Shown: positions 1-8,540, numbered from the stretch's first letter. The stretch is DNA of 63,665 nucleotides from an uncultured Eubacteriales bacterium (GCA_900320465.1 ONSQ01000003.1:1-63665), one strand, 5' to 3'. Numbers and translations are program-made. Notes: generated by a model not told the origin, from the sequence alone.

Positions 1-133
1 GAGCATAATGGACATATATGGTCAAGGGCTTCAACGAAGCATGGCGCAATTCTGGCCGGAAAGAATCCGAGATTTCTATTAGATATCAGTATAAGCTCTC
101 GCACAGAGAAAACGCAAGAAGAAAGCATAAAGA

Positions 134-161
134 ATCCCCGCACTCTTCCGAGTGCGGGGAT
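134..161 (-). terminator. Rho-independent terminator of the GltD-type oxidoreductase gene
   Basis: A perfect 12-bp inverted repeat (ATCCCCGCACTC / GAGTGCGGGGAT, 4-nt loop) lies 20 bp past the stop codon. Read on the minus strand it is followed by the T-rich run TTCTTTATGCTTTC. Positions 1-133 hold no gene I can support. Confidence 0.75.
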
Positions 162-180
162 CACGGTTTCAGGGTGAGTC

Positions 181-2796
181 TTACTTGACGGACTCGCTCA
201 TCTTGCGGATCTGGATTCTCTTCTCACGCTCCGCGATGAACTGGGGCAGCACCTTCGGACGCTCGGCGTACGGGATGTTTTCCACATAGGTGCGCTTGTG
301 CAGGTGGATGGCGTCGAACTTGCAGCGGGAGGTGCACACGCCACAGCCCAGGCACTTGTTGGGGTCGACGAAGGAGGCGCCGCAGCCCAGGCAGCGGGCG
401 GTCTCGGCCTTGACCTGCTCTTCGGTAAAGGTCTTTCTGTCGTCGCGGAAGCTCTTGGCCTTGGCCTCGTCCTTGCCGGGAACCTGGCGGGCGGTGGCGT
501 CATAGCTGCGCTTAACCGTGTCGAAGTCCACGTTCTCCTTGTCGAAGGCGCGGTAGGTCAGACGGTCGCGGCCGATCACCAGGCTCTGGCCCGGATGGAC
601 GTAGCGGTGGATCGAGATGGCGGCCTGCTTGCCCTGCGCGATGGCGTCGATGGCGAACTTGGGGCCGGTGTAGGCGTCGCCGCCGACGAAGATATCCTTC
701 TGCGCGGTCTGGTAGGTGACGGCGTCGGCCTTGACGCGGCCCTTCTCGTCGCACTCCAGCTCGCCCAGATCTAGTCCGCCCAGATCGATGCGCTGACCAA
801 TGGCGGCGAGGATCGCGTCGCACTTGATCTTCTTGTCGCCCTCGCAGACGAGCGCGGCGACCTTGCCGTTCTTGCCCTCGATCTCAACGGGCTTGTGCTC
901 AAAGACGAACTTCACGCCCTCTTCCCTGGCCTCGGCCACCTCGGCCGGGTCGGCGGGCATATCGCTCTCCTTGCGGCGATAGGCCACGGTCACGTCCGCG
1001 CCCAGACGCACGGCGGTGCGGGCCACGTCCATGGCCACGTTGCCTCCGCCGACCACCACGACCTTCTTGCCGATGGCGGGGCGGGAGCCGGCGTTGGCCT
1101 CACGCAGGAAGTCGATGCCGCCCCAGACGCCCTGCAGCTCTTCGCCGGGGATGCCGAGGGAGGCGCTCTTCTGGGCGCCGACGGCCAGATAGAAGGCGTC
1201 GAAGCCCTGCGCACGCAGCTCGTCGATGGTCACGTCCTTGCCGACCTCCACGCCGCAGCGGAAGATCACACCCAGCTCCTTGAGTACGTCGATCTCAGCG
1301 TCCAGCACGGGCTTTTCCAGCCGGAAGGAGGGGATGCCGTAGCGCAGCATGCCGCCGGGCTGTTCGTTTTTATCGAACACGGTGACCTTGTAGTTGTCGG
1401 CGGCCAGGAAGTAGGCGCAGCTCAGACCAGCGGGGCCGGCGCCGATGATGGCGATCTTCTTGTCGGAGAAGTCATAGAGCTTGCGCGGGACGAAGCGGGT
1501 GTCGCGATTCAGCTCCTTGTCGGAGATGAACTTCTTGACCTCGTCGATGGCGACGGCGCGGTCGATATCGCCGCGGGTGCAGACCTCCTCGCACTTGCGG
1601 TTGCAGATGCGGCCGCAGACGGCGGGCAGCGGGTTCTCCTTCTTGATGAGCTCCAGTGCCTCCAGATAGCGGCCCTGAGCGGCCAGCTTCAGATAGCCCT
1701 GAACGGCGATGTGCGCCGGGCAGGCGGTCTTGCAGGGCGCGGTGCCCTCGGGCGCGATGTACTCGCGGTTGGTGCGGTGCTCGGGGTTCCAGTGCTCCTC
1801 GGTCCACTCGATGTCGTCGGGCAGCTCGTGGGGCTTGTGCTCGATCGGCGTCTTGGCGCAGAGCTTCTGGCCCATCTGGATGGCGTTGTTCGCACAGTGG
1901 TCGGTGCACTGGCCGCAAGCCACGCACTTTTCCTGCTCGATCTCGGCCACATAGTTGCTCGCGGAGGTGGCGGGGCAGTTATAGTACTGCGACACGCCCA
2001 GCGCCAGACAGCTCTCGGTCATGCAGTTGCAGATCGCGAGCGTCTCGTCCGTGTGGAGCGTGGTGACCTGGTGGACGCAGCCGCGCGCCTCGCACTTCTC
2101 GATCAGTGCCTTGGCCTCGGCCACGGTGGCGGGCTTGCCCTTGCCGGTGCGGTTGAACATGTCGCCGACATGGCCCAGGAACACGCACAGACCCTCGTCA
2201 AGGTCGCCGGAGCCCTCGCCCATCATGCGGCGCACGCGGCGGCACTGGCAGGGCGTGATGCTGATGTGTCCCTCGTTCTCCTCAAGGAACTTGCTGACGC
2301 GCTCGTGGTCGATCTGCTCCGTCCCGGCGGGGATGGCGCTCTCAAAGGGGATGACGCGCATGATGCCGGCGCCCATCGGCGTGGTGGGTGCGTGCTCGAT
2401 CTGGCTGGTGGTGGCGTGCTGATGGAAGGCGTACGCGATCTCGGGATGCGCGATGCAGAACTTCTCGTTGATCAGCAGGAACTCGAAGATGCCGGGCGTG
2501 TAGGGCGGCAGCAGATAGACCTCCAGCCCCACCTTGGGGACGACGACCTGCACCACCAGACCGATGTCGGTGATCTCGTGCAGGACCTCGCGGGTGCGCT
2601 TGATGCTCATGCCGGCCTTGCGCGCGATGATCGGCACGAAGGACGGCTTCATGCTGGTCAGCGCCATCATGACGGTGATCTGCTCGTCGGTGATCCACTG
2701 CTCGAACATCTTGTACTCCGCGCAGTCGGGTGTGATCTTATAATGCCCGTCGTTGATCTTTTCACAGAGCTTGATCAGATTCTCTCTAACTTCCAA
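181..2796 (-). CDS. Iron-sulfur FAD/NAD(P)H oxidoreductase, GltD-like, with N-terminal helical/HTH-like region
   Basis: Flavin electron-transfer protein of 871 residues related to the small subunit of glutamate synthase. In order: a winged-helix-looking segment (about residues 35-80), a cysteine-containing region, a ferredoxin-type 4Fe-4S motif CVACGQCTDHC (about 290), the GltD N-terminal Cys cluster CKTACPAH...CGRICNRKCEEVC (about 355-410), an FAD site GAGPAG (about 450), an NAD(P) site GGGNVAMD (about 577), the FAD-closing motif DIFVGGDAYTGP, and a C-terminal ferredoxin motif CLGCGVCTSRC (about 810). The start is TTG, chosen because TAAGGAGGG lies 5 nt upstream and no in-frame ATG is better placed. 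It stands alone with its own promoter and terminator, and no GltA large subunit is nearby, so it is probably not a glutamate synthase. The electron donor and acceptor cannot be told from sequence. Confidence 0.85.
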   Translation of the reverse strand: MEVRENLIKLCEKINDGHYKITPDCAEYKMFEQWITDEQITVMMALTSMKPSFVPIIARKAGMSIKRTREVLHEITDIGLVVQVVVPKVGLEVYLLPPYTPGIFEFLLINEKFCIAHPEIAYAFHQHATTSQIEHAPTTPMGAGIMRVIPFESAIPAGTEQIDHERVSKFLEENEGHISITPCQCRRVRRMMGEGSGDLDEGLCVFLGHVGDMFNRTGKGKPATVAEAKALIEKCEARGCVHQVTTLHTDETLAICNCMTESCLALGVSQYYNCPATSASNYVAEIEQEKCVACGQCTDHCANNAIQMGQKLCAKTPIEHKPHELPDDIEWTEEHWNPEHRTNREYIAPEGTAPCKTACPAHIAVQGYLKLAAQGRYLEALELIKKENPLPAVCGRICNRKCEEVCTRGDIDRAVAIDEVKKFISDKELNRDTRFVPRKLYDFSDKKIAIIGAGPAGLSCAYFLAADNYKVTVFDKNEQPGGMLRYGIPSFRLEKPVLDAEIDVLKELGVIFRCGVEVGKDVTIDELRAQGFDAFYLAVGAQKSASLGIPGEELQGVWGGIDFLREANAGSRPAIGKKVVVVGGGNVAMDVARTAVRLGADVTVAYRRKESDMPADPAEVAEAREEGVKFVFEHKPVEIEGKNGKVAALVCEGDKKIKCDAILAAIGQRIDLGGLDLGELECDEKGRVKADAVTYQTAQKDIFVGGDAYTGPKFAIDAIAQGKQAAISIHRYVHPGQSLVIGRDRLTYRAFDKENVDFDTVKRSYDATARQVPGKDEAKAKSFRDDRKTFTEEQVKAETARCLGCGASFVDPNKCLGCGVCTSRCKFDAIHLHKRTYVENIPYAERPKVLPQFIAEREKRIQIRKMSESVK

Positions 2797-2840
2797 AAGA
2801 TCCCTCCTTATATCGTTGACAGCCCCTCATGACTGACACA

Positions 2841-2895
2841 ATGGACTCCGTAAAGGTCCATCCTCCAGTTTATCTGACGCTGAAGTAATTGTCAA
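2841..2895 (-). promoter_or_regulatory. Promoter with adjacent inverted repeat for the GltD-type oxidoreductase
   Basis: On the minus strand TTGACA (2890-2895) and TAAACT (2867-2872) are 17 bp apart. Just downstream lies an inverted repeat ATGGAC-N9-GTCCAT (2841-2861), at a place where a repressor or a 5' leader hairpin could act. Confidence 0.65.
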
Positions 2896-2917
2896 TCATA
2901 CTTTTTTTATAATATGT

Positions 2918-2947
2918 CTGGCAAAGCTCGCGCGGACATGGTATAAT
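2918..2947 (+). promoter_or_regulatory. Likely promoter of the Ca2+/Na+ antiporter
   Basis: A perfect TATAAT (2942-2947) sits 18 bp after a weak CTGGCA -35 box, 55 bp before the start codon. Confidence 0.5.
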
Positions 2948-3002
2948 ACCCCTTGCGCGTCATCGGCGCGCCGCATCAACTGACAAACGGAGGAAACGCA
3001 CC

Positions 3003-3974
3003 ATGCTTGTTCCCGTCCTTCTCTTCCTGGTGGGCTTTGCCCTGCTGATCAAGGGCGGCGACTGGTTTGTGGACGGCGCGGTGGGTATTGCCCATCGCTT
3101 CCACCTGCCTGAGCTGCTCATCGGCGCCACCGTCGTCTCCATCGGCACCACCCTGCCGGAGGTCATGGTCTCCGCCCAGGCCGCCGCCGAGGGCAACGCC
3201 GGCATTTCCTACGGCAACGCCATCGGCTCGATCATCTGCAACACCAGCCTCATCGCCGCTCTCACCGTGGCCATCCGCCCCGGCAAGGTGGACCCCAGGA
3301 GCTTCCGCCTGCCCACCGCCTTCTTCTTTGCCGCCGCGATCAGCTATGCGCTGGTGGCCTACACCCTGGGGCGCTTTGCGCGCTGGATGGGCGTTGCGTA
3401 TCTGCTGGTATTCGCGGGCTATATGATCCTCTCCACGGTGCAGATGAAAAAGCACCCTGAGCTGGCCGAGGACGAGGAGGGCGAGGAGCACCAGACGGAA
3501 ATGCCCCTGTGGAAGGAGCTGTTGCTCCTGGTGGTCGGCGCCGCCGCCATCGCCCTGGGCGCCCGCTTCCTGGTGGACAACGGCACGCTGATCGCCGCCG
3601 CTCTGGGTGTGCCGGACAGTGTCATCGGTCTGACCATGGTGGCTCTGGGCACCAGCCTGCCGGAGCTTATCACCGCCATCACCAGCCTTGTCAAGGGCCA
3701 CGGCGCCCTGTCTCTGGGCAACGTCATCGGCGCGAACCTCTTCAACATCATCCTGGTCAGCGGCATGGCCATCACGATCTCGCCCTTTGCCATTCCGGCC
3801 GAGAAGACCATCGCCGGGCTCAATTCCAGCCTGGTGGTGGACCTGCCGGTCATGCTCTTCGTCATGGCGCTGCTGTGCCTGCCCACGCTGAAAACCGGCA
3901 GGCTCCGCCGCTATCAGGGCGTGGTGCTGCTGGCCATCTACGCGGCCTTCACGGTCTACCAGTTCATCTCCTGA
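3003..3974 (+). CDS. Calcium/sodium antiporter, CaCA family (YrbG-like)
   Basis: Membrane cation exchanger of 323 residues that would use the Na+ (or K+) gradient to export Ca2+. The two inverted alpha repeats that form the ion site of this family are clear: GTTLPEVMVSAQAAAEGN...GNAIGSIICN near residues 40-80 and GTSLPELITAITSLVKGH...GNVIGANLFN near 215-250, each with the acidic residue in the TLPE/SLPE motif. About ten hydrophobic helices are split by an acidic cytosolic stretch (EDEEGEEHQTE, about 160). Length and layout are normal for bacterial YrbG-type members. The ATG is preceded by CGGAGGAAA. Monocistronic, with a terminator right behind it. Confidence 0.9.
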   Translation: MLVPVLLFLVGFALLIKGGDWFVDGAVGIAHRFHLPELLIGATVVSIGTTLPEVMVSAQAAAEGNAGISYGNAIGSIICNTSLIAALTVAIRPGKVDPRSFRLPTAFFFAAAISYALVAYTLGRFARWMGVAYLLVFAGYMILSTVQMKKHPELAEDEEGEEHQTEMPLWKELLLLVVGAAAIALGARFLVDNGTLIAAALGVPDSVIGLTMVALGTSLPELITAITSLVKGHGALSLGNVIGANLFNIILVSGMAITISPFAIPAEKTIAGLNSSLVVDLPVMLFVMALLCLPTLKTGRLRRYQGVVLLAIYAAFTVYQFIS

Positions 3975-3996
3975 AACGCCTGGCCGCAAAACGCAC

Positions 3997-4040
3997 AAAC
4001 GCCCCGCGCAGCGAAAACGCTTGCGTGGGGCGTTTTTTGT
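3997..4040 (+). terminator. Terminator after the Ca2+/Na+ antiporter
   Basis: The inverted repeat AAACGCCCC...GGGGCGTTT has inner GCG/CGC pairing and is followed by a run of T. Confidence 0.8.
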
Positions 4041-4078
4041 CAGTCCTGCCAAAGAGCTTTTCCACCGCTCTTATGTCC

Positions 4079-4107
4079 TTGCAAGAGAAGCTAGAGTATG
4101 CTATCAT
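4079..4107 (+). promoter_or_regulatory. Promoter of fucO
   Basis: TTGCAA (4079-4084) and TATCAT (4102-4107) are 17 bp apart; the start codon follows 41 bp downstream. Confidence 0.6.
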
Positions 4108-4147
4108 GCAATTGCTCGATAATATTTTAACAAAGGAGAAGCAAACT

Positions 4148-5296
4148 ATGGCAAATCGTATCGTACTCAACCCCGTGTCTTATCATGGCGCCGGCGCCGT
4201 CAAGGAAATCGGCAGCGAGCTTTCCCGCCGCGGCTACAAGAGAGCGTTCATCGCTTCCGGCCGCCACGTGGTCAAGTCCGGTGAGATCAAGAAAATCACC
4301 GACGTGCTCGACGAGATCGGCGTTGTCTACACCTTCTTCACCGACATCAAGCCCAACCCCAGCATCGAGAACGTCCAGAACGGCGTAAAGGCCTTCCGGG
4401 ACTTCAATGCCGACTGCATCATCGCCGTGGGCGGCGGCTCCGTCATGGACACCTCCAAGGCCATCGGCATCATCATCAATAACCCCGAGTTTGCGGACGT
4501 CCGCTCTCTCGAGGGCGTTGCTCCCACCAAGAACCACGCCGTGTTCACCATCGCCGTCCCCACCACCGCCGGCACCGCCGCCGAGGTCACGATCAACTAC
4601 GTCATCACCGACGTGGAGAAGAAGCGCAAGTTCGTCTGTGTGGACGTCAACGACATCCCCGAGGTCGCCGTTGTCGATCCCGAGATGATGTACTCCATGC
4701 CCGTGGGCCTCACCGCCGCCACCGGTATGGACGCCCTGACCCACGCCATCGAAGGCTACATCACCAAGGGCCACTGCGCCATTTCCGATATGTTCCATCT
4801 CGAGGCCATCCGCCTCATCGCCAAGAACCTGCGCGCCGCCGTCACCAACGACCCCGCCGGCCGCGAGGGCATGGCCCTGGGCCAGTACATCGCCGGCATG
4901 GGCTTCTCCAACGTCGGTCTCGGCATCGTCCACTCCATGGCCCACGGTCTGAGCGCCCTGTATGACACGCCCCACGGCGTTGCCTGCGCGATCCTGCTGC
5001 CCCTGGGCCTGGAGTACAACATGCCCGTCGCCGGCGAGCGTTACCGCGCCATCGGCCGCGCCATGGAGGTCCCTTACATCGACAGCATGAACGACGAGGA
5101 CGCCGCCAAGGCCACCATCGCCGCCGTCAAGAAGCTGGGCGCCGATGTGGGCATCCCCGCCGACCTGAAGGAAATCGTCAAGGACGAGGACGTTCAGTTC
5201 CTGTCCGAGAGCGCCTTTGCCGACGCCTGCTGCCCGGGCAATCCCCGCGACACCTCCGTCGAGGAGATCGCCGCCCTCTACCGCAGCCTGATGTAA
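4148..5296 (+). CDS. fucO: Lactaldehyde reductase, iron-containing alcohol dehydrogenase
   Basis: NAD-dependent group III (Fe) alcohol dehydrogenase of 382 residues, the same length as E. coli FucO. It would reduce L-lactaldehyde, the product of fucose or rhamnose breakdown, to 1,2-propanediol to regenerate NAD+. From memory it matches FucO over long blocks, for example AIGIIINNPEFADVRSLEG, PTTAGTAAEVTINYVITD and GQYIAGMGFSNVGLG. The NAD-site GGGS (about 97) and the metal-ligand histidines in DALTHAIEGY, HSMAHGLSALYDTPHG are present. The open frame extends upstream into the antiporter gene, but the ATG at 4148 follows AAAGGAG and a promoter, so it is the start. No fucose pathway genes are adjacent, so the in vivo substrate is inferred. 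Confidence 0.92.
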   Translation: MANRIVLNPVSYHGAGAVKEIGSELSRRGYKRAFIASGRHVVKSGEIKKITDVLDEIGVVYTFFTDIKPNPSIENVQNGVKAFRDFNADCIIAVGGGSVMDTSKAIGIIINNPEFADVRSLEGVAPTKNHAVFTIAVPTTAGTAAEVTINYVITDVEKKRKFVCVDVNDIPEVAVVDPEMMYSMPVGLTAATGMDALTHAIEGYITKGHCAISDMFHLEAIRLIAKNLRAAVTNDPAGREGMALGQYIAGMGFSNVGLGIVHSMAHGLSALYDTPHGVACAILLPLGLEYNMPVAGERYRAIGRAMEVPYIDSMNDEDAAKATIAAVKKLGADVGIPADLKEIVKDEDVQFLSESAFADACCPGNPRDTSVEEIAALYRSLM

Positions 5297-5319
5297 AACT
5301 CTCTGACCGATAAGCAGCA

Positions 5320-5368
5320 TCCGGGGCTGCCGCAAACCATGCGGCAGCCCCGGATTTCGTTTCATTTT
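5320..5368 (+). terminator. Terminator after fucO
   Basis: A perfect 14-bp stem (TCCGGGGCTGCCGC / GCGGCAGCCCCGGA, 7-nt loop) is followed by TTTCGTTTCATTTT. It sits between two converging genes and may also stop mnmA transcripts. Confidence 0.85.
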
Positions 5369-5422
5369 GCATATTTTGCGCGCAGACGCTCTCCGTCGCT
5401 GACGAAGAGGCCCTCTCCAAAC

Positions 5423-6499
5423 CTATAAAACCTCCGCAATGGTCCCGCCGCCCAGCACCAGCTCGCCGTCGTACAGCGCCAGCGTCTGCCCCGGCGTCAG
5501 CGCCCGCTGCGGCTCGTCGAACACGACCCTTGCCCGACTGCCAGGCAGCGGCGTCACCCGACAGGCCGCGCAGGGACCGTGATAGCGTGCGCAGGCCTGA
5601 GCGCGGATCTCGCCCTCCGGCTGGGTGATCGAAAGCCAGTTCATCCCGTCCGCAAGCAGCTCCCGCCGATACAGCGAGGCCGCGCCGCCCACGGTGACGG
5701 TGTTGGCAGCCATATCCTTGGCCAGCACGTACAGCGGCTCCGGTGCGCTGACGCCAAGTCCCCGGCGCTGCCCCGGCGTATAGCACAGCGCGCCTCGGTG
5801 GCTGCCCAGCACGCGGCCGTTCTCGTCCAGAATGGCTCCGCGCTCCAGCTGCCGTCCGGTCCAGCGCTCCCAGAAGGCGCCGTAATCCCCGCCGGGCAGG
5901 AAGCAGATGTCCTGGCTGTCGGGCTTGTTTGCCACCACCAGTCCCGCCTGAGCGGCCAGCTTGCGGCAATCCTCCTTCGTCAGCTCACCCAGCGGCAGCT
6001 CCAGCCTGCCCAGCTGCTCCTGGCTCAGCATTGTGAGCACATAGCTCTGATCCTTGCGCGCGTCCCGTGCCCGCCGCAGCTCCCAACGCCCTGTGCCCGA
6101 GCGGGTGACGCGGGCGTAGTGCCCGGTGGCGATGGCGTCGCAGCCCGTGTCCAGGGCGTAGTCCAGCAGGGCCTCAAATTTCAGAAACCGGTTGCAGTCA
6201 ATGCAGGGGTTGGGCGTGCGCCCACGCGCATATTCGCTGCAAAAGCGTGAGATCACGCGGTAGCGGAACAGCGCGGAAAAGTCCACCGTCTCATGCTCGA
6301 TGCCCAACTGGGCGCACACGTCGGCGGCGTCCAGCGCGTCCTCGGAGGAGCAGCAGCTTCTGTGGCTCTCCAGCTCCAGATCGCTGCCGCGCACCAGACG
6401 CATGGTGACGCCCCGGCAGTCCCAGCCGCTCTGCCGCAGCAGCAGCGCGGCCACGGCGCTGTCCACGCCGCCGCTCATGGCGACAAGGACACTTTTCAT
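5423..6499 (-). CDS. mnmA: tRNA-specific 2-thiouridylase MnmA, copy 1
   Basis: Puts sulfur on C2 of the wobble uridine (U34) of tRNA Lys, Glu and Gln, using ATP to adenylate the base and a persulfide from IscS as sulfur source. The 358 residues begin MKSVLVAMSGGVDS, with the PP-loop SGGVDS at 9-14. The catalytic pair is C99 (in TPNPCIDC) and C199 (in DSQDICF), and ATGHYAR is conserved. A CCSSEDALDAADVC insert at about 49-62 is absent from the second copy. The ATG overlaps the stop of the upstream MOSC gene in an ATGA, so translation is coupled and the two genes share the regulated promoter facing cysK. One of two MnmA paralogues here; which is the main enzyme is not clear. Confidence 0.9.
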   Translation of the reverse strand: MKSVLVAMSGGVDSAVAALLLRQSGWDCRGVTMRLVRGSDLELESHRSCCSSEDALDAADVCAQLGIEHETVDFSALFRYRVISRFCSEYARGRTPNPCIDCNRFLKFEALLDYALDTGCDAIATGHYARVTRSGTGRWELRRARDARKDQSYVLTMLSQEQLGRLELPLGELTKEDCRKLAAQAGLVVANKPDSQDICFLPGGDYGAFWERWTGRQLERGAILDENGRVLGSHRGALCYTPGQRRGLGVSAPEPLYVLAKDMAANTVTVGGAASLYRRELLADGMNWLSITQPEGEIRAQACARYHGPCAACRVTPLPGSRARVVFDEPQRALTPGQTLALYDGELVLGGGTIAEVL

Positions 6500-6954
6500 G
6501 CCTCCTCCGGCCCCAGCACTTCGACCGCGTCCCCGGCCCGGGCGAGCCCCTCGCTGAGCACGACGGCAAACACGCCCTCTCTGGGCATGACGCAGTCTCC
6601 GGCCTGACGGCGGATGGCGCAGTCGGCGTGGCACTCCTTACCGATCTGGGTGATCCGGCACAGGGCGCTGCCCACGCGCAGAGTTGTCCCCACCGGAAGC
6701 TCATAGAGCCGAAGCCCCTCGCACAGGATATTCTCGGCAAACACGCCCGGCGTCAGCAGGATCGGCAGCCTTTCCTGCAGCCGCGCCACGCTCTCGGTGC
6801 CCAGAAGACTTACCTGCCGGTGCCAGTCGCCCGCGTGGGCGTCTCCCACGATGCCGTGGTGGGGGAGCAGACGCACCTCCTCCACGGGCGTTTTCTGTTC
6901 GCCCTTCTTCCGACTGATGCAAACGGCGCGGACGATGCCGCATTTCGGTTCCAT
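6496..6954 (-). CDS. MOSC domain protein
   Basis: Small stand-alone MOSC domain of 152 residues. MOSC domains occur in molybdenum-cofactor sulfurases and in YiiM/YuaD-type proteins and are thought to carry or transfer sulfur, often through a conserved Cys. Visible hallmarks are GIVGDAHAG near 37, the EVRLLPHHG turn before it and the ITQIGKECHADCAIRRQAGDCVMPREGVFA segment (about 107-136) with the conserved Cys. The ATG follows AAGGGAG. It is translationally coupled to mnmA copy 1 and expressed from a promoter under a palindrome shared with cysK, which favours a role in sulfur handling over molybdenum metabolism; no molybdopterin genes are nearby. That role is inference. Confidence 0.85.
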   Translation of the reverse strand: MEPKCGIVRAVCISRKKGEQKTPVEEVRLLPHHGIVGDAHAGDWHRQVSLLGTESVARLQERLPILLTPGVFAENILCEGLRLYELPVGTTLRVGSALCRITQIGKECHADCAIRRQAGDCVMPREGVFAVVLSEGLARAGDAVEVLGPEEA

Positions 6955-6968
6955 AGAAACACTCCCTT

Positions 6969-7020
6969 TATAAACATACTTCACAAGTATGTTTATACTC
7001 CAACAAGCGCGCCTTGTCAA
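6969..7020 (-). promoter_or_regulatory. Promoter and palindromic operator of the MOSC-mnmA operon
   Basis: On the minus strand TTGACA (7015-7020) and TATAAA (6992-6997) are 17 bp apart. A perfect 13-bp inverted repeat (TATAAACATACTT-CAC-AAGTATGTTTATA without loss, 6969-6997) covers the -10 box and the start of transcription, the classic place for a repressor site. Its core TACT-N5-AGTA (6977-6989) recurs upstream of iscR. Confidence 0.8.
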
Positions 7021-7045
7021 CTCTGCCGATTCTTTACCGATGGAC

Positions 7046-7099
7046 TTGACAGAAGACGCTGCGGGATGTATAAACATATTAAACCGATAGGTTAATATG
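7046..7099 (+). promoter_or_regulatory. Promoter and imperfect palindrome of cysK
   Basis: TTGACA (7046-7051) and TATAAA (7069-7074) are 17 bp apart. The -10 region TATAAACATA repeats the half-site of the divergent MOSC operator. An imperfect inverted repeat CATATTAAACC-GATA-GGTTAATATG (7075-7099) spans the expected transcription start. Confidence 0.75.
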
Positions 7100-7119
7100 A
7101 ACAACAAGGAGGCCGACCC

Positions 7120-8055
7120 ATGTCCGCCATCTATACTTCTGCCGATCAGCTGATCGGAAAGACCCCGCTGCTGGAGCTCACCCATCTGGAAAAGGCCGAG
7201 GACCTGAAGGCCCGCGTGCTGGTGAAGCTGGAGTACTTCAACCCCGCCGGTTCGGTGAAGGACCGCATCGCCAAGGCGATGATCGACGACGCCGAGGCCA
7301 AGGGGCTGCTGAAGCCCGACTCGGTGATCATCGAGCCCACCTCCGGCAACACGGGCATCGGCCTTGCCTCCGTGGCGGCGGCCCGGGGCTATCGCCTGAT
7401 CATCGTCATGCCCGAGACCATGAGCGTGGAGCGCCGCCAGCTGATGGCGGCTTACGGCGCCGAGCTGGTGCTGACCGAGGGCGCCAAGGGCATGAAGGGC
7501 GCCATCGCCAAGGCCCAGGAGCTGGCAGACACCATCCCCGGCGCCTATATCCCCGGCCAGTTTATCAACCCGGCGAACCCGGCGGCGCACCGTGCCACCA
7601 CCGGCCCGGAGATCTGGGCTGACACCGACGGCCAGGTGGACGTCTTTGTGGCGGGCGTCGGCACCGGCGGTACGATCACCGGCGTGGGGGAGTACCTCAA
7701 GCAGCAGAATCCCGCCGTCAAGGTCGTGGCAGTAGAGCCCGCTTCTTCCCCGGTGCTGTCGAAGGGCACGGCGGGCCCACACAAGATCCAGGGCATTGGC
7801 GCCGGCTTCGTTCCCGACGTGCTCAACACCGCCGTCTATGACGAGATCATTCCCGTGGAGAATGACGACGCCTTTGCCGCCGGCAAGCTCCTTGGCCGCA
7901 AGGAGGGCGTGCTGGTGGGCATCTCCTCCGGCGCGGCGGTCTGGGCGGCTCTGAAGCTGGCAAAGCGGCCCGAGAACGCGGGCAAGACCATTGTGGCCCT
8001 GCTGCCCGACACCGGCGACCGCTATCTCTCCACGCCGCTTTTCTCCGATAAATAA
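7120..8055 (+). CDS. cysK: Cysteine synthase (O-acetylserine sulfhydrylase)
   Basis: PLP enzyme that makes L-cysteine from O-acetylserine and sulfide; 311 residues, normal for CysK. The PLP lysine is K47 in NPAGSVKDR, the substrate loop is PTSGNTGIG (about 74-82), the phosphate-binding glycine loop is [10 protein letters not shown] (about 185) and the C-terminal serine motif is GISSGAA. RBS AAGGAGG at 7107-7113. It is transcribed divergently from the MOSC-mnmA operon from back-to-back promoters only 26 bp apart, and converges on an Rrf2-type regulator. In Bacillus the Rrf2 protein CymR works as a complex with CysK, so a similar sensing role is possible but unproven here. Confidence 0.93.
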   Translation: MSAIYTSADQLIGKTPLLELTHLEKAEDLKARVLVKLEYFNPAGSVKDRIAKAMIDDAEAKGLLKPDSVIIEPTSGNTGIGLASVAAARGYRLIIVMPETMSVERRQLMAAYGAELVLTEGAKGMKGAIAKAQELADTIPGAYIPGQFINPANPAAHRATTGPEIWADTDGQVDVFVAGVGTGGTITGVGEYLKQQNPAVKVVAVEPASSPVLSKGTAGPHKIQGIGAGFVPDVLNTAVYDEIIPVENDDAFAAGKLLGRKEGVLVGISSGAAVWAALKLAKRPENAGKTIVALLPDTGDRYLSTPLFSDK

Positions 8056-8069
8056 GAGCTTTTCCCAAA

Positions 8070-8107
8070 CAACGGGCTGAGGCGTTTTGCCTCAGCCCGT
8101 TGTCGTT
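8070..8107 (+). terminator. Terminator between cysK and the converging regulator gene
   Basis: A perfect 14-bp stem CAACGGGCTGAGGC / GCCTCAGCCCGTTG with loop GTTTT, followed by TCGTTTTC; symmetric enough to serve both converging genes. Confidence 0.8.
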
Positions 8108-8108
8108 T

Positions 8109-8540
8109 TCAGATGATATAGTCGCCGCCGTCGGGGTCTGTACGCATCAGATCCCGCACGGTAAAGCCGCCCAGATACTGGCTCACGACCTCGTTGAGCC
8201 CCTGCCACAGGGGCAGCGTCCTGCAGTCGGCCATCCGCCGGCAGGGGAGACTTCCCTCGCCCAGACAGGCCACCGGGGCCAGCGTCCCCTCCGTGCTCTG
8301 CAGCACGTCCAGTACGCGGATATCCTCCGGCGCGCGGCCCAGCCGATAGCCGCCGCCCTTGCCCCGCACGCCCGCGAGGATCGAACAGCTCACCAGCTGC
8401 TTGGCGATGCTCTCCAGATATTTTTCGGAAATGTCCTGCCTGTCGGCCAGCTCACGCAGTGTCACATAGCCATCGGCCTGGTGCTCGGCCAGATCGACGA
8501 GGATGCGCAGCGCATAGCGCCCGCGTGTGGAGATCAGCAT
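8109..8540 (-). CDS. Rrf2-family transcription regulator (IscR/CymR-type), copy 1
   Basis: DNA-binding regulator of 143 residues. A winged helix-turn-helix occupies residues 1-75 with the family signature STRGRYALRILVDLA and GGYRLGR. Three cysteines, C92, C100 and C106, occupy the region where IscR binds a 2Fe-2S cluster (C92, C98, C104 in E. coli), so it is probably Fe-S or redox sensing rather than a cluster-free CymR. The ATG follows AAAGGGGG. Transcription probably comes from a perfect promoter about 230 bp upstream, through a structured leader with a terminator, and perhaps from a closer TATAAT (8564-8569). It may control the cysK and MOSC-mnmA palindromes; this is inferred from proximity. 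Confidence 0.88.
   Translation of the reverse strand: MLISTRGRYALRILVDLAEHQADGYVTLRELADRQDISEKYLESIAKQLVSCSILAGVRGKGGGYRLGRAPEDIRVLDVLQSTEGTLAPVACLGEGSLPCRRMADCRTLPLWQGLNEVVSQYLGGFTVRDLMRTDPDGGDYII

Noticed and set aside
2..82. Possible tail of a gene entering from the left on the plus strand (27 codons to a TAG)
   Set aside because: Too short, AT-rich compared with real genes here, and another frame over the same bases is open too; no motif supports it.
895..2832. Long plus-strand frame opposite the GltD-type gene
   Set aside because: It is the antisense shadow of a GC-rich gene: Ala/Gly/Val/His-rich, no RBS, no motifs, while the minus strand has clear domains.
3509..4147. Upstream extension of fucO through the antiporter gene
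   Set aside because: It would overlap a terminator and promoter; the ATG at 4148 has a good RBS and gives the exact FucO length.
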